From: Desulfobacterales bacterium
GTDB taxonomy: Bacteria > Desulfobacterota > Desulfobacteria > Desulfobacterales > JAEINQ01
NCBI GenBank assembly: GCA_016342285.1
Contig: JAEINQ010000040.1
Coordinates: forward strand, 1-64,000
Length of the DNA stretch: 64,000 nt
Direction of reading: 5' to 3'
In this document: in pieces, positions 44,591 to 52,630 of the stretch
Position numbering within the stretch: the stretch's first letter is position 1
How the letters are laid out: each line of letters starts with the position of its first letter
Made by a program: the position numbers and the translations under genes
Notes under the pieces: generated by a model
What the model saw: the letters and a program-made list of their open reading frames with translations, nothing else
Database searches by the model: none
Told to the model about the DNA's origin: nothing

Positions 44591-45124
44591 CTATTGCGCG
44601 GGTGCCGGTTTGATGCCAATGATTTCCAAAATCTCCCCGGCCAATAATTTAAGGTCGGACAAAGACCCGCTATTATCGAGAATGAGATCGTAGGAAAACG
44701 ATTCGACATTTTCATCCGCATGATTGTTCGGGATGTGAACACCACCCCGTTTGAGCAAAATGGTTGTACAATTCTCCCGGAAGGCATTTTTCAGTTTTCC
44801 GATTTCCCGGGGTTCCCGGGCATGGACGAAAAGGATGGAGTCTTCCGGAGTGAGGCCCCCATTCAAAGCATCAACCCTTTCGACAACCTCGAAAAAGGGG
44901 CCATCATTGTATCGGGTGTATGCGTCTTTAAGGTCGGACCAGAGCCGTCGTTCGGCGTCGCCCTTTTCTCCATCCGGATCGGCGCCGAACACCCTGGCCG
45001 CCTTTTTAACGGTTTCAACAGTGGAATGAATCCGCCATGGCAATTCGGCTTTTTCACCAATAAACTTCGAGAGCGTGTCCTTTCCGGATCGTGCCGCCCC
45101 GTTCATCACAACAATTTTCACCAT
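44591..45124 (-). CDS. Deoxynucleoside monophosphate kinase-like P-loop protein
   Basis: This 177-residue P-loop kinase begins VVMNGAARSGKDTLS, a Walker A loop of the kind in phage dNMP kinases (T4 gp1, T5 Dmp). LFVHAREPREIGKLKNAF resembles the substrate-binding region. It would phosphorylate deoxynucleoside monophosphates, supporting phage DNA synthesis with the nearby reductase and thymidylate-synthase-like enzyme. Family identity beyond P-loop kinase is inferred. Confidence 0.7.
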   Translation of the reverse strand: MVKIVVMNGAARSGKDTLSKFIGEKAELPWRIHSTVETVKKAARVFGADPDGEKGDAERRLWSDLKDAYTRYNDGPFFEVVERVDALNGGLTPEDSILFVHAREPREIGKLKNAFRENCTTILLKRGGVHIPNNHADENVESFSYDLILDNSGSLSDLKLLAGEILEIIGIKPAPAQ

Positions 45125-45147
45125 CGGCTCAAACTCCCCCAGATCGT

Positions 45148-45774
45148 TTATTTGCCCATCAACCCCTTAATGCACGCCTCTGACCAGGTTTCAAGGTTCG
45201 GTGCCCGCCTGGCCTCATCCAGGGATACAAAACCACCGACCATGTTCTCGGGTTCGTTCACCTCTACCTCCACCCCGGCCTCGACATAAATCCGGTAAAC
45301 GATTCCGATATGAACCGCGCCAACCGGATCGCCATCGAAATTGACCATGCCGAAGATTTCACGGGGCAGATCATATTCGCTGGACCGACGTTGGATGACG
45401 ACTTCCTCGTCCAGTTCGCGGTCCATGTTCCGCTGCAACAGTTCTTTGAAATCGATGTGAACTCCTGGCTCCGGATTCATGTGACCGCCGATGCCGACGG
45501 AATGTTTGTCGTGAAGGCGCGTCTCGGTCGATTTGGATAAACGCCTGACCATGAAAATCTCATCCCCACGGGTAATCAAACAGTAGGGGATGAACTGTTT
45601 GAATGTCGGATCATCCTCACACTGACTTCGATACCGAAAAGCCATATGTCGGCGCATGCGCACCAGGCATTCCTCCACGACCGCGCCATACCGCTCAAAA
45701 CCCCGGATATATTGTCCTGGGGAAAAAAGCTCATTCCGCGGAATGCCCACAATCAACTCATCTTGTTTTCCCAT
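45148..45774 (-). CDS. Nudix-fold hydrolase-like phage protein
   Basis: This 208-residue protein contains a Nudix-box-like stretch: GIGGHMNPEPG ... LLQRNMDRELDEEVVI, retaining the R-E-x-x-E-E core although the spacing is longer than standard. The N-terminus has EECLVRMRRHMAFRYRSQ of unknown role. It may hydrolyse modified or non-canonical nucleoside phosphates. ATG 45774 follows GAGGGAGG and overlaps the preceding gene's stop by one base. Confidence 0.68.
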   Translation of the reverse strand: MGKQDELIVGIPRNELFSPGQYIRGFERYGAVVEECLVRMRRHMAFRYRSQCEDDPTFKQFIPYCLITRGDEIFMVRRLSKSTETRLHDKHSVGIGGHMNPEPGVHIDFKELLQRNMDRELDEEVVIQRRSSEYDLPREIFGMVNFDGDPVGAVHIGIVYRIYVEAGVEVEVNEPENMVGGFVSLDEARRAPNLETWSEACIKGLMGK

Positions 45775-46004
45775 CAAAATCCTCCCTCATCGAGTTCTGA
45801 AAAATGGTAATCATCACAAGCCAGGCCCCCGGATGACGAAACTTGGCTCACATCTTCGTAACCGATCCCCATGAGTGAAATGGGATCATGTATGTGCATC
45901 AAGAAACGCTGATACACCGCTAATTCCGGACAACTCTCAGAGCATCTTTTTTTATCTTTATGGATACACCCCGGCTTTCGGCATGGGCTCAAAGGTTGGA
46001 TCAT
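45774..46004 (-). CDS. Small Cys-rich phage protein
   Basis: A 76-residue product with four Cys and His residues near the N-terminus (SPCRKPGCIHKDKKRCSESCPE), suggesting a zinc site. Family not recognised. Preceded by an AGTAA palindrome 19 bases upstream and translationally linked to the Nudix-like gene. Confidence 0.6.
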   Translation of the reverse strand: MIQPLSPCRKPGCIHKDKKRCSESCPELAVYQRFLMHIHDPISLMGIGYEDVSQVSSSGGLACDDYHFSELDEGGF

Positions 46005-46022
46005 ATTTGCACCTGCGCAAAA

Positions 46023-46036
46023 AGTAAATGATTACT
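46023..46036 (-). promoter_or_regulatory. Phage control palindrome 3
   Basis: AGTAAATGATTACT, palindromic at AGTAA/TTACT, between the ribonucleotide reductase stop and the small Cys-rich gene. Confidence 0.6.
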
Positions 46037-46055
46037 GTTGATGCAGGACAAAAAA

Positions 46056-48362
46056 TCACCCGCACTTCGACCCACATTCCGGACAGAACTCACATCCATC
46101 GTGCATGTAAAGCTCCGAACCGCAGATTCCACACTGCCCGACAGAAGCACCGGGCATGGCTGCCGGCGGCTTTGCCCTGGAGAGGCAATAAAATCGCCGC
46201 AGGATTTTCCCCAGGGCATCCGGAATGCTGGTAATCTGAACCGGTCGATCCTTGGGATCGTCACCGTCAAGCCGTTCCCAAACACAGGTCCCATCATTGA
46301 TATTTTCAAGGGTCCGGGCCACTTTCTCGATGGGAGTACCGGACTGAAGGGCAAGGGAGACAAGCCGGCCGATGGCCTCAAGGTTTGCGGCATTTACGGA
46401 CCCATTTTTGGCCCCATTGGTAAAGACCTCGACGGGCTCACCAGCGGTATTGAGGTTGATGGTGAAATAACATTTTCCGTGGCCGGTCTTCATTTCGTGG
46501 GTCATACCAATACGACGTTTCAAAAGGACTGGCATCTCAGCGGGGTCAGCGGGGGTAGCGTCCTTTGCATCGGCAGGAGCCCCAAAGGTGACCGGTTGGC
46601 CGTCAAGGGATTGGTCCCGGTACACCGTAAGGCCTTTGCAACCGGACTTCCATGCTATCGTATATATGCTGGCGATAGTGTCTGGAGTGGCGTCGGAAGG
46701 AAGATTGATCGTCGAACTGATAGAGTTGGAAATCCCGTCTTGCAACATCGCCTGCATGCTGATTCGGTCTTTCCAATCGATATCATGCGCACACTCCCAT
46801 AAATCGCGGACGTTTGTCGGAATGATATCGATGCCGCGACAAGACCCGTGGTTTTCGGAAATCAGTTTTACCGCAGATTCATACCAATCCTCTTTTTCAT
46901 ACCACTGCTTGAAAAGAGGGTGGACAAACGACCACGTTTCGCCGGTATCCGAAAGATGTTTGTCGTAACTGACTGCAAACAAAGGCTCCATGCCCTGGCT
47001 GCAATCACAAGCAATTGACGTGGAACCAGTGGGAGCGATGGTCGTCCATTGGGAATTTCGAATTCCGTGTGTTTTAAGGTTTTCCATCAACAATTCGATC
47101 CCGGGCTCACCCATCAAAATCCTCGAAACCACCTCGAAAACACTTTCCTTGTTCGACTCAAAAAGTGGGAAAGGGCCTTTACTTCGAGCAATAGTCATCG
47201 AGGTTTCGATAGCCTTGCGTGTCAATGTTTTGGCTAAATCATGGCCAAATTTTCGTGCTCGCTTATGGGCATATGGTATTCCCATGAGAAGCAACGCATC
47301 TGCAAACCCCATGATACCCAACCCGATCGGCCGGGTTGCCACGGCGACATCTTTATATGCCTGTGTCGGGTAACCTGAAATATCGATACAGGCATCAAGG
47401 AAAACGGTGGCGCTGGCTGTTGCTTTTGAAAAAGCCGCCCAGTCAAAGCCTTCTTCGCCGACCCCGACAGTTTTAACAAATTTGGAAACGTTGATTGCCC
47501 CAAGGCCACACGCTTGTCGGGGCAACAGAGCTTGCTCTCCACATGGATTGGTTGATGTGATTCGCCCCATGGCCTTCAGGGTGTTGTCTTGGTTTGCCCG
47601 GCCGATAAACCACAACCCGGGGTCACCACACTTATGGGCGTTGGCCACGATTTTATCGAAAAGCCCCCGGGCGGAAATGGTCTTTTTTACCTTCCCGTCT
47701 TTGACGCCGATCAGATCCCAGGTGGCGTCCTTTCGCACGGCATCCATAAAAGCATCACTCACCGCCACGGACAAATTCATCGAAGAAAACGTTTTATCCT
47801 GGCCGTTTTTCAATTCGATGAATTCCTCGATATCCGGGTGGTTGTCGAACATCATCGCAATATGGGCCGCCCTTCTAGAACGCCCTCCGCTTTTCACGGC
47901 TTCGGCGGTGGCCGCGAGTTTTTTCATGAAGGCAAACGGCCCGCTTGATGCTCCACCAGTTGAAAGGGCCGCGTCTTTTTCCCGGAGCAACCCATAATTG
48001 CCGCCGAGGCCGGACCCTTGGGCATAAATAAAACCGGCATCCCGATCAAAATCAAAAATGGCTTCGAGGCTATCCGCTAAGGCGCCGACAAAACACGCTG
48101 AAGTTTGGGGGAATGGGACGACCCCGGCATTCATCAGGGTGGGAGTGTTGGGCCTGAATTCTCCATTTTCCATCAAATTAAAGAATTCTCGTCTCAACGA
48201 ATCGTCATCCCTGGATAATACCTTGCCCTGTCGAAAGAACGGGCCACCCGTGGCCGCAAATGCCGCAACACGGCGGTGAACTTGTGTCGGATTGTTCTCT
48301 TGATGGTTGGAACTGTAATACAGCCGCTTATAGACGTTCTGGGCATTCTCCGATAAAATCAT
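46056..48362 (-). CDS. nrdJ: Class II (adenosylcobalamin-dependent) ribonucleotide reductase
   Basis: This 768-residue enzyme reduces ribonucleotides to deoxyribonucleotides. It has the reductase barrel with active-site Cys in QTSACFV (C90), the central NPCGEQ, and a C-terminal Cys-rich tail (CGICGSELYMHDGCEFCPECG) that in NrdJ shuttles electrons. No radical-generating small subunit gene is nearby, which fits class II. ATG 48362 follows ATGGAGG; the upstream ATG at 48377 is part of that site. B12 dependence would tie phage DNA synthesis to host cobalamin. Confidence 0.92.
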   Translation of the reverse strand: MILSENAQNVYKRLYYSSNHQENNPTQVHRRVAAFAATGGPFFRQGKVLSRDDDSLRREFFNLMENGEFRPNTPTLMNAGVVPFPQTSACFVGALADSLEAIFDFDRDAGFIYAQGSGLGGNYGLLREKDAALSTGGASSGPFAFMKKLAATAEAVKSGGRSRRAAHIAMMFDNHPDIEEFIELKNGQDKTFSSMNLSVAVSDAFMDAVRKDATWDLIGVKDGKVKKTISARGLFDKIVANAHKCGDPGLWFIGRANQDNTLKAMGRITSTNPCGEQALLPRQACGLGAINVSKFVKTVGVGEEGFDWAAFSKATASATVFLDACIDISGYPTQAYKDVAVATRPIGLGIMGFADALLLMGIPYAHKRARKFGHDLAKTLTRKAIETSMTIARSKGPFPLFESNKESVFEVVSRILMGEPGIELLMENLKTHGIRNSQWTTIAPTGSTSIACDCSQGMEPLFAVSYDKHLSDTGETWSFVHPLFKQWYEKEDWYESAVKLISENHGSCRGIDIIPTNVRDLWECAHDIDWKDRISMQAMLQDGISNSISSTINLPSDATPDTIASIYTIAWKSGCKGLTVYRDQSLDGQPVTFGAPADAKDATPADPAEMPVLLKRRIGMTHEMKTGHGKCYFTINLNTAGEPVEVFTNGAKNGSVNAANLEAIGRLVSLALQSGTPIEKVARTLENINDGTCVWERLDGDDPKDRPVQITSIPDALGKILRRFYCLSRAKPPAAMPGASVGQCGICGSELYMHDGCEFCPECGSKCG

Positions 48363-48393
48363 AAACAAAACCTCCATTAATCAGTGGTAAATT

Positions 48394-49143
48394 TTAGTTA
48401 GCCAACCTCATGCAACGGACTTCAGCCAGGTCGACGGCATAGTCATAAAGATGAAGACCACCACTGGTTGCGATGATCTCACCCTGAAGGACTCCGATCT
48501 CACCAGCCATGTATTCCTGCAGTAAGGAAATTCCGGCGAGATTGGCCGGGAAGCCGCCCCACAAGTCCCAGGAGCGGAAGGATGGATAAAAGTGCAGCCG
48601 CCCGTCGATGATCATTGTATCGATGTGACGGAGGCATGGCGGATCCTCAAGGGTAATATCGGACGGTTGGGCCACCTGGAGAATCATCTGGTTGGATTGG
48701 TATGTCGGAGCCATGATTCGATAACGATCGATCAAGGTTTGGACTTGATCCACAAAATCCTCGGTTATCCATGACGATTCCTTTGACGATCGGTGAGTAA
48801 AAACGGAACCTTTGATAAGCCGCTCACCATAGGTATATTGTTCATTGGGGGACTTCACACAACCGAACAATTTCTCGGCATAATACTGAGCCACATAACC
48901 CGGAGCTACGGGCGGCGGGATCGAGCACCCGTCCGGCATTACCGGGATAAAAGGCTCACCATTAACATCGCGTTCCCACGGGCGTTCGATATGGATTTCG
49001 GCATGATCAAACTGGAGCCGCTTCTGACCGGCGTTACTGCCTTGATCGATGACAAACAAACGGCCATGATCCAGAATGGCATAAAGCGCCTGAAACCAGG
49101 CATCATCGAGGGTTACTGCTTTGATATGAACGGTTTTCAGCAT
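48394..49143 (-). CDS. Thymidylate synthase / nucleotide hydroxymethylase-like protein
   Basis: This 249-residue protein shows the thymidylate-synthase fold signature: DPPCLRHID with the nucleophilic Cys, FRSWDLWGGFPANLAGI corresponding to the Arg-Ser and Gly-Pro/Asn strands, and a final GLHLYDYAVD with the His-x-Tyr that contacts the nucleotide. It is divergent from standard ThyA, closer to archaeal-type or dCMP/dUMP hydroxymethylases of phages. The choice between dTMP synthesis and base hydroxymethylation cannot be made here. It sits next to nrdJ in the nucleotide metabolism block. Confidence 0.75.
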   Translation of the reverse strand: MLKTVHIKAVTLDDAWFQALYAILDHGRLFVIDQGSNAGQKRLQFDHAEIHIERPWERDVNGEPFIPVMPDGCSIPPPVAPGYVAQYYAEKLFGCVKSPNEQYTYGERLIKGSVFTHRSSKESSWITEDFVDQVQTLIDRYRIMAPTYQSNQMILQVAQPSDITLEDPPCLRHIDTMIIDGRLHFYPSFRSWDLWGGFPANLAGISLLQEYMAGEIGVLQGEIIATSGGLHLYDYAVDLAEVRCMRLAN

Positions 49144-49157
49144 AATGGTGAATCTCC

Positions 49158-49550
49158 TTATTTGTCCTTTATAGTGCCGACGATATATCGCGCCACGTTA
49201 TGATCTTTTCTTAGATCGGCGGCCAGGCGGTTGCATTCTTCGAGCGATCCGAACCCAACGGTGATTCCATCCACAGTGACGTTGTGGTGTTGGAATCTTG
49301 CCGGGATCCTTTCATACGGAATTTCCTTGTCGTATTGGATGACCTCAATCACCGGGGCCCCGGGCGGTTCCTCGAACGACAAAGAAAAAGTGCCGACGCA
49401 TTTAACACACGCCACGCCGATTGGTTTCCAACGATATGGCACCCCTTTTGGCTTCGATGCTTTTTTGACCAAGAAAAAATCTTCAAGCAAGCCGAGTTTT
49501 TTCCGACAATAGAAACAATGTTCTTTGAGTGTTTTGTGTAATTTGGGCAT
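49158..49550 (-). CDS. Unknown phage protein with zinc-like CxxC pairs
   Basis: The 130-residue protein contains CFYCRKKLG near the N-terminus and VACVKCVGTF, two CxxC pairs that probably bind one zinc. The C-terminal part has alternating strands and helix (VDGITVGFGSLEECNRLAADLRKD). Family unknown. AGGAGG precedes ATG 49550. Confidence 0.65.
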   Translation of the reverse strand: MPKLHKTLKEHCFYCRKKLGLLEDFFLVKKASKPKGVPYRWKPIGVACVKCVGTFSLSFEEPPGAPVIEVIQYDKEIPYERIPARFQHHNVTVDGITVGFGSLEECNRLAADLRKDHNVARYIVGTIKDK

Positions 49551-49559
49551 GAGCCTCCT

Positions 49560-49775
49560 TTATGATCGGCCAAACAAATTATTGTTCACCCGATTGATCA
49601 TTTCATCCTGCCCGGCGGCTTTCCCTTTATTCCAGGCATCTTGGACCATACTTGAAATGCGCTGAACCAGAATCTCATTACCGATCGGATTATCAGGGAA
49701 AAGTTCGAGCAATGCCACCACCTGATCGCCAATGTCAGCTTGATAATTCTTCGAATCTGTTGCGAATTTTTCCAT
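49560..49775 (-). CDS. Small unknown phage protein
   Basis: A 71-residue, mainly helical protein (IGDQVVALLELFPDNPIGNEILVQRISSMV) without recognised domain. GGAGAAATGAGAA gives its ribosome site. Its tight placement between neighbours supports expression. Confidence 0.55.
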   Translation of the reverse strand: MEKFATDSKNYQADIGDQVVALLELFPDNPIGNEILVQRISSMVQDAWNKGKAAGQDEMINRVNNNLFGRS

Positions 49776-49778
49776 TTC

Positions 49779-49940
49779 TCATTTCTCCACTTTTTCCAAA
49801 TCAAACAGAAATATGCGGGGGGTTGGCAATTTCCATGTGTCACCGTTTTGATCTTTGAAAAAGATATCAGCCCGGATCATGAATTCTGTTTGCTCAACCT
49901 GACAATCATCCAATTTTAAAATCCCAATCGGTTCAGTCAT
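49779..49940 (-). CDS. Small unknown phage protein (53 residues)
   Basis: ATG 49940 opens a 53-residue frame (MTEPIGILKLDDCQ, FMIRADIFFKDQNGDTWKLP) ending three bases before the next gene. GGGAAGGG precedes it. No family recognised; beta-rich pattern. Confidence 0.5.
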   Translation of the reverse strand: MTEPIGILKLDDCQVEQTEFMIRADIFFKDQNGDTWKLPTPRIFLFDLEKVEK

Positions 49941-49981
49941 CCCTTCCCTCTTTTCGGCAGAATCAAACCGCCAAATGTTGT

Positions 49982-50029
49982 GCCTTGGTGGATGAAGAAC
50001 ACCATATAGCAGGAGGCATCCACTAAGGC
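49982..50029. other. Inverted repeat beside palindrome 4
   Basis: GCCTTGGTGGATG and CATCCACTAAGGC pair over 13 positions with one mismatch, with a 22-base loop. It may be a regulatory hairpin or terminator for the NYN gene; no T-run follows. Confidence 0.4.
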
Positions 50030-50030
50030 A

Positions 50031-50044
50031 AGTAAATAATTACT
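50031..50044 (-). promoter_or_regulatory. Phage control palindrome 4
   Basis: AGTAAATAATTACT, with the AGTAA/TTACT arms of the other copies. The next minus-strand start codon is about 90 bases away (49940), further than at the other sites. Confidence 0.55.
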
Positions 50045-50054
50045 TTCATTGAAA

Positions 50055-50612
50055 TCAATTAATAAGGGCCGCGGGATATGTTGGAGGGGGAGGGGCGCGA
50101 ACAGAGTATCCCGGTCGGTTACGGATGGAATGGATAACATCTTGGTCCAAAAAATCAACCGGGTGGTGACACCGTACAATTGCCGCTGAAACATCCCGTT
50201 CGAAACAAATGACCTGGGTGGATTTGCCGGCAGCGGACCACTTATTCAAGAACGGGATAAAACCATGATCACCCGATACAAGGATGACCCCTTGGTAAAA
50301 CGGCATTAACCGGAGGCCTTCCTCGATCATTTCGTCGTCCCAGTTGGTATTGTGGGAAACATCGTTTTCAAACCACATCAATTTCATTCGGGTTTGATAA
50401 CCGATATCTGTTAAAACCCTCAAAAACGGGACCTGCTCCACCACGGCATCGGCCACCAAATAGACGATCGAATGAATGGTGAGAGGTGAAAACGCTTTGA
50501 TCTTATGGAATAATTTGCGGAAATCAACCTGGCCTCCGAAAATTTTCTTCGGGGTATAATAGATATTCTGTGAATCAATAAGACATAAAACTGATTTTTC
50601 TCCTTTGCCCAT
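50055..50612 (-). CDS. NYN-domain (LabA-like) predicted RNase
   Basis: This 185-residue PIN-like NYN protein carries acidic residues in VLCLIDSQNIYY, WDDEMIEEGL and LVSGDHGFIPFLNKW, the usual metal-binding triad of the family. It may process phage or host RNA. ATG 50612 is preferred because GAAAGGG lies before it; an upstream ATG at 50630 overlaps the preceding stop. Confidence 0.78.
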   Translation of the reverse strand: MGKGEKSVLCLIDSQNIYYTPKKIFGGQVDFRKLFHKIKAFSPLTIHSIVYLVADAVVEQVPFLRVLTDIGYQTRMKLMWFENDVSHNTNWDDEMIEEGLRLMPFYQGVILVSGDHGFIPFLNKWSAAGKSTQVICFERDVSAAIVRCHHPVDFLDQDVIHSIRNRPGYSVRAPPPPTYPAALIN

Positions 50613-50626
50613 AATAACCCTTTCTT

Positions 50627-51175
50627 TCATATCGAAAATAGTTGCGGCGGTCGGCGACCCAATCTAAATTCATCCATGGGTGACGCTAATTTGGGTTTAT
50701 TTTCCCATATTGGCAAATGACAACCTTCTGGGATTTTCTGAAATGATTTGTGTGCCACCCCGATGGCCACGCCATTCCGTTCGACTGAAAATCCCCATTC
50801 AATCAATTCAACGTCAATCGGCAAACCGGTGTTTTCGACAAGTTCTGCTTTAAAATTTTCCGTCTTGATTGTTTTGGTGAATTCCCCGTGCAATTTACGG
50901 TCTTCGCCATGACGGAAAAAGACATGATAAACCGAATTTTCCATGATATCCAAATTGCTGATGAAAACGATCATACAACGACGTTCTTCCAGTGGCGTTT
51001 TGGGCGGTAATGTCCGAGTCTCGGTGTACAGTTTACTGTGACCAGTACAAGGATCGAAAATCGGGGTTCCCAGTAACGCTGAAATGGTAAGTTCGGTGGC
51101 AGCCTTGACGGAAGATACGATTCGATCCGAATCGGGGAGCCCCAACAAATCACCAGTGTTCAAAGTAGTTGCCAT
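50627..51175 (-). CDS. Unknown phage protein
   Basis: The 182-residue protein has mixed alpha/beta character with ILGTPIFDPCTGHSKL-like and CMIVFISNLDI segments but no recognised family. AGAGGTG precedes ATG 51175. Stop overlaps the following gene. Confidence 0.58.
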   Translation of the reverse strand: MATTLNTGDLLGLPDSDRIVSSVKAATELTISALLGTPIFDPCTGHSKLYTETRTLPPKTPLEERRCMIVFISNLDIMENSVYHVFFRHGEDRKLHGEFTKTIKTENFKAELVENTGLPIDVELIEWGFSVERNGVAIGVAHKSFQKIPEGCHLPIWENKPKLASPMDEFRLGRRPPQLFSI

Positions 51176-51184
51176 TAATCACCT

Positions 51185-51661
51185 CTAAATTTTCAATAAA
51201 GCTGCGATGATATCCCTTTTTATTCCAAATTTTCGGGCATCTTTTTTACTGAATAAAACAATGTCGATTCGTTTTTCCCAACGATCGTGCATCAAATCCA
51301 GTATGACAAAAACGCCCTCACCCTGGATGTAAACTTTTTTACCAAAGACCCAACCAGCTTTGAACAAATCCCGGCTGACGGCGATAGAGCCCGGACGAAC
51401 CCGTTTCATCGAAGCTGTTATCATTGGATCACTATCAGTTTCATCGACCGATGGTGTATAAGCGGTGATGGTTACCTCGGAAATATCTTGAACTGTTAAA
51501 ACCTCAAGACCGCGGATTTTTTTATCAAGATTTACCACAATCCCAACAAGATCCTTATTCAAAGAAAGGAGAGCATCGGTCCTTTTGTAAAGTTGACCGA
51601 GGGATATCATTGCCCCCACCAGAATTGTGACAATGATATAAAAAGACACTTGTTTGAACAT
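51185..51661 (-). CDS. Membrane-anchored 3D-domain protein
   Basis: This 158-residue protein has an N-terminal membrane helix (about residues 6-24) and a coiled linker. Residues about 60-145 look like a 3D (Asp-rich) double-psi barrel: ITAYTPSVDETDSD, MKRVRPGSIAVSRDLF, then VILDLMHDRWEKRIDIVLF with the Asp residues. Such domains occur in peptidoglycan-active or cell-wall proteins, so it may act in lysis or superinfection control. GGAGG gives the ribosome site, and an AGTA palindrome lies 20 bases upstream. Confidence 0.65.
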   Translation of the reverse strand: MFKQVSFYIIVTILVGAMISLGQLYKRTDALLSLNKDLVGIVVNLDKKIRGLEVLTVQDISEVTITAYTPSVDETDSDPMITASMKRVRPGSIAVSRDLFKAGWVFGKKVYIQGEGVFVILDLMHDRWEKRIDIVLFSKKDARKFGIKRDIIAALLKI

Positions 51662-51680
51662 GGCTTACCAACCTCCACAA

Positions 51681-51694
51681 AGTATATAATTACT
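51681..51694 (-). promoter_or_regulatory. Phage control palindrome 5
   Basis: AGTATATAATTACT, one base changed from the AGTAA arm, 20 bases before the 3D-domain gene. Confidence 0.55.
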
Positions 51695-51698
51695 GTGA

Positions 51699-52301
51699 TT
51701 AAAGAGCCATGAGCTTGATCAGATTGCCATTGACTTTCAAATACAACCACGCACCCAGGGCATCGGCAACATGCTCGAACCGGCCTACTCCCAACTTTTG
51801 CCCGAGGAAGTGATAAACGTGTTCCTCACGCCGTCCGGTGGGATTCTTTACTGTGGCCTTGCAGTTGACCATTTTGGTTGTCTTTTTCCCTCCAAAACGG
51901 TCAATGATAAAATCCATGATTTCAGACTTGGTGGCTGTCAATTTACCGGTGGTAATGATTTTGACATCATTCGGTGAGCAAAATTCACGCGGAAGATCCA
52001 GTAAATGGCAAATACATGCCATGATTGCACTTGCCATTTGCATCTGAATCGCGGCGCGGGAACTCTTGGCGCCGCCTGTCGGCATTTCCCCAAGGATCGC
52101 TTTTATCTCGTAGGTTTTGATGATCTTTTCCAACTCTGAAACGATCTTGATCGATCGGTTAAAATAGTCTTTCGACACCTTGATGTCTGAATCTTTTTCA
52201 CTTTCGATTACCCCGCACGCCACTGGGCTATCGCCCTTCATGACCACCCACCCGAAATGGGCGTATGCAATATCACAGGCCAACAAAACTTTTTCGCTCA
52301 T
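51699..52301 (-). CDS. RuvC-like Holliday junction resolvase
   Basis: This 200-residue RNase-H-fold protein begins LLACDIAYAHFGWVVM, with the first catalytic Asp. LGEMPTGGAKSSRAAIQMQMA carries the Glu, and REFCSPNDVKIITTGKLTATKSEI matches the RuvC region with further acidic partners. It would cleave recombination or replication junctions made by the UvsX and gp46/47-like proteins. Confidence 0.78.
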   Translation of the reverse strand: MSEKVLLACDIAYAHFGWVVMKGDSPVACGVIESEKDSDIKVSKDYFNRSIKIVSELEKIIKTYEIKAILGEMPTGGAKSSRAAIQMQMASAIMACICHLLDLPREFCSPNDVKIITTGKLTATKSEIMDFIIDRFGGKKTTKMVNCKATVKNPTGRREEHVYHFLGQKLGVGRFEHVADALGAWLYLKVNGNLIKLMAL

Positions 52302-52302
52302 G

Positions 52303-52449
52303 TTATTTCTCCTTGCCGGGGATTTTTTTTCTCAAGATCAGTAATGGAAACAAATCCCAAAATTCGCGCTCCGGCGTCGTGTTGAATTGGTTCTTGATTC
52401 TCTGCTTTGTTTCTTCCGATAAATCGTCAAAATAAATTGCCTGTTCCAT
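52303..52449 (-). CDS. Small unknown phage protein (48 residues)
   Basis: ATG 52449 opens a 48-residue frame (MEQAIYFDDLSEETKQRI ... FWDLFPLLILRKK) ending one base before the RuvC-like start. No family recognised. Confidence 0.5.
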   Translation of the reverse strand: MEQAIYFDDLSEETKQRIKNQFNTTPEREFWDLFPLLILRKKIPGKEK

Positions 52450-52456
52450 ATATGCC

Positions 52457-52621
52457 TCATTCAGTAAATATCCGTTTTAACGCCGACCAGACCCACCGGG
52501 GTATATCTATGGTGACCCGGTTGAGATCGTCGGGCATATTCACGGTGGGTTGAGAACGAAAAGACTGAACCTTCACCACCGTAATGCGTTTTACCAATGT
52601 TTTTAATCTTTCCACTTCCAC
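52457..52621 (-). CDS. Small unknown phage protein (54 residues)
   Basis: GTG 52621 opens a 54-residue frame (VEVERLKTLVKRITVVKV ... VTIDIPRWVWSALKRIFTE) directly after the SbcC-like gene. GGGGGAT precedes it. The C-terminal amphipathic helix is notable. No family recognised. Confidence 0.5.
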   Translation of the reverse strand: MEVERLKTLVKRITVVKVQSFRSQPTVNMPDDLNRVTIDIPRWVWSALKRIFTE

Positions 52622-52630
52622 ACTATCCCC

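Noticed and set aside
49937..50194. 85-residue minus-strand frame overlapping the NYN gene
   Set aside because: Most of it overlaps the NYN coding sequence out of frame, and no ribosome site precedes an internal start; the stretch beyond the NYN stop is occupied by an inverted repeat and a control palindrome.
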